64,000 nucleotides of DNA from NCBI RefSeq assembly GCF_000247815.1, contig NC_021674.1, forward strand, positions 12,224,324 through 12,288,323, in the 5' to 3' direction. Source of the DNA: Ficedula albicollis (taxonomy: Eukaryota > Chordata > Aves > Passeriformes > Muscicapidae). The notes beneath the pieces were generated by a model. It worked only from the letters and a program-made list of their open reading frames with translations, made no database searches and was not told the origin of the DNA. The position numbers and the translations under genes are program-made. Positions within the stretch are counted from its first letter, which is position 1. Every line of letters begins with the position of its first letter. Positions 58,201 to 64,000 of the stretch are shown piece after piece.

Positions 58201-61200
58201 TTGCTTGGCTACTCAGAATAATGGAAAACAGGGTGTTAGAGGCATGTGAGCCTCTGTGTGCAATGTAATTTACATAGCCACTCAGAGATGTAAATCAGTG
58301 CTGAAGCACACATTGTTATGAGAATATTACTGAATAAGAAATGCTGTTCTTCAAAGCAATCTCAGCCATGAGAAAAAAAAAATTAAAATGTAGTTGTTCC
58401 ATAATGTCTCACAGATAATTAGTGAATCCCGATATTTGAAGTAATCTGGAGGTGCTAATACTGGTGACAGTGCTACACTTTTAGTACCTGGATGTTGTGT
58501 GTGGCTGGGGCCGCCTGCAAGAGCTAAGCCCCCTTCTCCTTTGGGAAGCTCAACTCTTAGAAGAGGAGCCTTGTAGTACATAATTGCAGTCTAGATTTTG
58601 TGCTCTCAAAAGGCCTTATCAGCCTCATCTCTGTCTTTTGGGAATTTGGCTTGATGCTGTAATTGAATCAAATTGACTCTTAATTAGTTAGATTCTATTT
58701 GGGAAGGATAGGTTACTGAAAAATGCCAACTGACTTTCTCTGTATACCATGCTGTGCACGAAGCCAAAGCTGCATAGCTGGATGTAAATCCTAAAGAAAT
58801 TCCCAGTCTTAGGATGGTCCCTGTATTTGAGATGCTTTTATATTTCACGTAGCACAGCTTGAAGGTGAAATCTAAGCAGGTGGGCATGGTGTTGTCTGTC
58901 CCTAGGTTTCTAGGGTTTTGATTTAATAAATATACTCCCAAAACAATCCCCCTACTTTGGATTAATTTAGGATACTCTTTGTACCACGAGAAGTTTATTT
59001 GGATGATTCTTAAGTAATATAGTTACTTAAGCACATGAGCAGCACAAGGGTCAGCTGCCTTATATGTTGTCAGGTAGCTTTAATCCAATGAATTTAATGT
59101 GCAGGACACCTGGCAAACAGATAATTCTGTGTTGGTTATTTAAATAAGGTCTGCTGATCTCCAAACCTGTTGTCTAGCTAGTCCAACATGTGCTTTCAAA
59201 GGATGGTACTTGGTAATTACTTAACGTGATCAGGTTTGGTGAGGGTTATAGAAAATCTGAAATAAAGAAGTGAGTGTGTGAAAGCTGAATTCAGTAAAAC
59301 TAATTGCTTCCCTCTCTATAGCAAGAAAGCCATAAAGAAAAATTACTTAGCACCACCCTGGAGAAAAGCACCTTTTCTCTATTATTGTATCAGACATCTT
59401 GTATTAGACCCCAGATTTTGTTGAGCGACAAGAACAACTTCAAACGCACAGAAAGTGATCTGAAGATACAGGAGATGAAAGTAAAGGTTAGGAGGGAAGG
59501 AAATGGATTCAACTAGAGATTGTGTGAGACAAAACAACAGGGCAAAAATATCAGTCTGATTTTGGTATTTTATCACATAGAAGTAATTGTGTAGTAATGT
59601 GTAGCTCTTAAGTAGGCCATATAGAATTAAGCTTGTATTTTAAATTATGGAGTATTTGTATTTTCTTCTGGTTTTTATCATCCATGAAAAGATGCTTAGA
59701 CATCCATATTTATGATCTTTTACCAAAATAATTTAAGTTTTATAATGTATTTAAAATTATTACTCATTTATATGAAAAGTGCAGGATTTTAAGATTCACT
59801 TAGTTTTAAATATAGATTTATATTTCAGATACCATTGAGATGTCAAATGTATTTCAGTAAAGCTTTTTTTTTTTAAAAAAACAACTTTTCTTTTACAAAA
59901 CTGTTTTGTAACTTTAAAAAGTGTTTACAAGAGTTTGATGCTGTGTTCGTTGCAGTTTACCATTTACCAGTGACAAAGCAAAATCACCATTTTCTTAAAG
60001 AGGCCTGGGCTTTTGGGTGTGTCTCCTGTATATATTTTGGTCATCACTTAAAAAATTATTTTCTTCTGGTTGAAGTCCCTTCATGTGGGAAGAGGAAACA
60101 ATTAAAGAGTGTGTACAAGAGAACCTCTGAAACAAATCTCTTGGAAATTAGCACATTATTTAAATTTGTGGGGTTTTTTTGTTTTTTGTTGCTGATTTTT
60201 TTCCCCCCTTCACTTAGCACATTTAATTTCCCGTTCAGAAGGACATTCAGGAATGTAGATCTAAGCAGGAATGACATGGCTTTTTATCCTACATAACACC
60301 ATAGCAGTTGCTCATAGCCACAGTGTTCCCCACTTACCCAATTAAGCTATCAGTAAAATTTAGCTACACACTCTAAAGATTTGAAATGCAAGTTAGACCA
60401 ATTCCTGAATATGGATGAATGCATTCTCTGGTGGAAGGAGAGTTTGAAATGATTGTTAATTCTCTATTAAAGAAAAAAAACCAGCAAAACAACAATAACC
60501 CCAAAAGCTAAATATACTTCATCTGGAGTTTTTATTTTCCTCTCTTCTCCTTCTCCAAAAGTGCCTCCCTGGTAGCAGGAGAGCTTGGAATTAGAAGTGG
60601 GATAGCAAAATGCTGGAGACGAGGGTGCTGCCTAGGTTGAGGCATTCCCCTTTGAAAGCAGGTACACTTTTTCCAGCCTAACTTCCTTTAAAAAAAAACC
60701 CAGAGGGATATCTGATTGCATTAGCAAGGGTGATACTTTCAAATTGACTTTAGAATTGTCTTTGATGGTTTACAGTCCTTAGGATATAAATCAGGCAAGA
60801 ATTTGTTAAAAAATAGCAAAGCTGTCTGTGTATTGTTTCCTTTATTATTTTAGTGCTATTGTGTGAAAAATTTTGTGTCAAAATTTTAGAGGAGTGTTTG
60901 GCTATGTAGGATTTACCCTGTGGATAAGGATGCCCTTAATTTCATTTTGGAGTTAATGAGCTGGGAGGGACTCCCTCCAGCTGTGGAGAAAAACCTTTCA
61001 GGCTAGGAACAGGAAACTGCCTGGGCTGCCAGCAGCCCCTTTCGTGAGTGGTACAATTGGCAAAATCCCCTCTGTATGCCCCAATTTCCAGAACTTAAGT
61101 GGGAAACAGCTCTTTGTGCTCCTACCCAAAAGCAACAGAATGTCAAATAATTAATAGTAATTATCCAGAACCTGGGGAGGGGCAGAAACAATCTCCTTTG

Positions 61201-61550
61201 CCAAAAAAATATGTTTGAATGCATTTTGCTGATTGTGTTTATTTCATACATGTCATGTTTATAGGAGGTGTTTTTGATATGTGTTCACTTCCAAGTAAAG
61301 TGTGTGCCTCATGTTGAGTGCTCTAGAAGGTCCCTGAGATGCTGTCAGACAAGCCCCATCACATGTGACAAGGTGATGCTGAGAGCACACACATCAATCT
61401 ATGCTCCAAGTACAGCTCCAAGCTTAAATGGGGGAAAAAACTGGAAGATGGTGACATGGCCTTGCTTTTTAGAGACTATCTTTGATATCCAAAGGGAGCT
61501 GGGACTCTCTCTGGAAACTCGATAGAGGAGTTCAAGTGGGAAAACCCAGA
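55240..61550. other. Gene-free AT-rich stretch
   Basis: About 6.3 kb without a recognisable gene on either strand. Only short open frames and small A or T runs are visible. It may be the start of a larger gene desert downstream of DTD1. Confidence 0.5.
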
Positions 61551-61553
61551 TAT

Positions 61554-61768
61554 GGGCAGGAATGTAAATGAGCATTGCACCTTCTTAACATGATTTGTTC
61601 AGCCTCTTGGAAAATCTGGGAGATGGGAATGTAAATGAGCATTGCACCTTCTTAACATTATTTGTTCAGCCTCTTGGATAATCTGGGAGATGATGGGCAG
61701 GAATGTAAATGAGCATTGCACCTTCTTAACATTATTTGTTCAGCCTCTTGGATAATCTGGGAGATGAT
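61554..61768 (+). repeat. Three-copy tandem minisatellite, unit about 67-74 bases
   Basis: Copies begin with GAATGTAAATGAGCATTGCA at 61560, 61627 and 61701 and end with AATCTGGGAGAT. Periods are 67 and 74 bases, because the third copy starts after an extra ATGGGCA. Copies 2 and 3 share changes (ACATTATTTG, GGATAATC) that copy 1 lacks, so the last duplication was the more recent. Confidence 0.93.
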
Positions 61769-61864
61769 AATGAGTATTATTTGATTACATTTTCTAGACA
61801 ATATCCCACTGACTTTGTTTATTAGTTTTGGAATTAGATTTTTATTTATATCAAAGTGTCTACC

Positions 61865-61895
61865 CTTAGCACTTAATAATTCTTAGCACTTAATA
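61865..61895 (+). repeat. Short 17-base-period direct repeat
   Basis: CTTAGCACTTAATA occurs at 61865-61878 and 61882-61895. It is minor, but close to the minisatellite. Confidence 0.7.
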
Positions 61896-61899
61896 GCAA

Positions 61900-64000
61900 C
61901 TAAAATGCAAACAGCAGAAATTACCATAATAAGTGTTTACAGCTTATTGTCAATTCTATAATCCAAAACAAGGTCAGCCAAAATAAAAGAAATCAGTGTC
62001 TCTTTGTCTTCAAATGCCGCCCTCCAGGTTTAGTATATAGAATTTATGATACAATATATATATTGTTCTTGAAAACTTGTGTTTAAATGGCTTCAGTACT
62101 GACTCATATCTAACATAATTCTTCTTTGAAGAAATTTATCACCTTTGAAGGGTGACAAAACTTTGGTAATGTTATTAGAATTCTTTGGAATATTATATTT
62201 AGTATTAATTGGCAGAAATTTTTTTGAATGACAAAGGGGGTTGCCTGGGGAAATTTAATTGCAGTTCTTTCTTTGTTTCCATTTCCATTTGAAACTTCAC
62301 ATATGAAAACCATGATTACCTTCTTGCATTGTTTTTATGTGTATGCAAGTTGCCTATCTCTGGACAGAAGCTGTGACAGTAAGCCTATCAGTAACATTTT
62401 TGAAGTAATGTGTTTGAGGAGAAGCAAGGATGTGATGGGCAAATTGCCCAGGCTTTTGGAAAGCATCCTTGGTAGTCTTACTGAAATTACAGCAGGTGAG
62501 CAGCTCTGTCCTTGCACAACAGGCTCAGTTTCCAGTGAACAAACACAAAGAGAGGAAGCAGAGAGGGAGGGGAAGAAAAAGTTACAAGTCTTCCCTTTTT
62601 CATTCTCTCAGCAAACAGCAGGTAGGGAGGGCAGCTGCTCTACTGAAATATAGCCTTTCCCAATCCAACAGGCCTAAGAGCTTGAGCTGAGCTAAGCTCA
62701 TCACATGGCTGAGCATGGGAAATTAAAAGTGGTGTGTTCATGCTGGCAAGTTCAAGAACTGGTGTTCACACCTCCAGCTGACATCTGCCCTGGCACACTG
62801 AATTTACTGCCCATTTATAACAGAAACCACCATTATTTTTCACATATATGGGAGTAAAAGGTGACATAATGAATTTTTTTTTTAAATAAAGCTTTTTTTG
62901 CAATATTGTAAACCCCCTGCTATATTGTAAAATTAAAAAATTTTGCTTCAAGAAGATGCTGTCTTCTGGGAGCTGTTACTTTGCTCACCACCATCCTTGT
63001 AAGGACAAGTTAATTTTCTTCTCAGCTCAGAGCTTTTTTAGGAAGAGAAGGCTGTGTTTTTATAGGAAAGACAAAAGGGTGTCTCTCTGACCTTTATATT
63101 TAGTATGACTTTTGAGCTGCAAAACACTTAAAGTTTGATAACAAATCTAAAAGTTTCAGTGGAACCCCCAGCTTCTTTTGTGCCTTAAAAGAATTGTTTA
63201 GGGACTTGATGTACATGCAGTTGTCTTCAAAGACATATTTCACATTATGATAGGAAACAGCAAGTAGGCAATGGAAGAGTTTCCCAAAAAGCTGAATTCT
63301 GCTGCAGTCCAAAGTAAGACTTTCATTTTAGAACACCAAAGATACTGTAAAACATCTGAGTATTAGGATTGAACTGAGTGAAGCAAACATCACTTAAAAA
63401 AACGTTTACTCATGTTTTTTTGACTGCTGGTATGACTGAATGATGTTTTGTAGAAGCAATGAATAAAGCTGAATGCAGAATTAAAGGAGTAGGCTGGAGC
63501 CAAGATTTGGGAAGCCGCTGCCTTTTTTATTTGAAAACAACATCACAACTACAAAAGTGCAATAGGTTTTAGTGCTTTTTAGAGACTACCATAAGAAATC
63601 CTATTTTATTGGTAAGGTTGTGCAAAAACATTCTATCTCATTGCCTCTGTCATTAAAGAATATATTACAATTGAAGATTAGGATAATCTTGTCCTAATGT
63701 CTCCAGTGAACAATTATAAAACTTCCCCTTATACTGTTTCCCAGTCCCTAATTGCTATTACACCACTGATGGCAGGAGCAGTTTCATCTCAAGGTTAATT
63801 TGGTGCAGTTTTGTTCATATGCTGGCCACATGGTTCTGCTGGGTCACTTTAAACAGCATTGCCCTCAAGGTATTTAAATACACCTTAAGATAGGGGGAAA
63901 TTCTGCATTTTTCTACTTCATGTTTTGGATCTGTGTCTCCTGGATTGATTTTCTCAGGTTGTTTAGCTTTTGGAAGCTGAGTTTCCAAAAAAATGCTTAC
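61900..64000. other. Gene-free stretch to the right edge
   Basis: AT-rich, with no recognised gene or clear interspersed repeat. Short A/T runs only. Confidence 0.5.

Overview
This window is vertebrate nuclear DNA, almost certainly from a bird. It holds five protein genes with short introns and GT-AG splice sites, CpG-rich promoters, and several decayed copies of CR1, the main LINE family of birds and other reptiles. The gene order DZANK1(-) / POLR3F(+) / SEC23B(+) / SMIM26(+) / DTD1(+) matches human 20p11.23, except that RBBP9, which lies between POLR3F and SEC23B in mammals, was not recognised. There is no sign of prokaryotic, plasmid or phage DNA.

Layout. 868-3402 (-) carries the first four coding exons of DZANK1; the gene continues off the left edge. 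About 4300-4600 is a shared divergent promoter for DZANK1 and POLR3F, with an inverted CCAAT box, an RFX-type X-box and a perfect CRE. POLR3F runs 4587-10330, and its first coding exon is cut by a 223-base run of C. 10330-16150 is intergenic and holds a solo LTR of an endogenous retrovirus. SEC23B runs from a CpG island near 16200 to a poly(A) signal at 31499; 19 coding exons give an open frame of 767 codons. SMIM26, a two-exon gene for a 100-residue microprotein, starts 359 bases after that signal. DTD1 has five coding exons between 34377 and 44775 (207 residues). From about 45100 to 64000 I recognise no gene, only a CR1 copy, a microsatellite, a three-copy minisatellite and one weak candidate exon.

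The genes are housekeeping genes without a shared pathway: RNA polymerase III transcription (POLR3F), COPII vesicle budding (SEC23B), D-aminoacyl-tRNA proofreading (DTD1), a mitochondrial microprotein (SMIM26) and a cilium-related protein (DZANK1). Tight spacing and shared CpG islands are their main link.

The strangest signal is four very long pure-C runs (223, 406, 306 and 56 bases), all on the + strand. They look like assembly artefacts rather than biology: one replaces part of POLR3F exon 1, and another sits between two exact copies of a 30-base flank. I found no convincing undescribed biological system. The best regulatory observations are the DZANK1/POLR3F divergent promoter, a perfect 16-bp inverted YY1 pair at the SEC23B promoter, and a CTCF core motif just upstream of DTD1.
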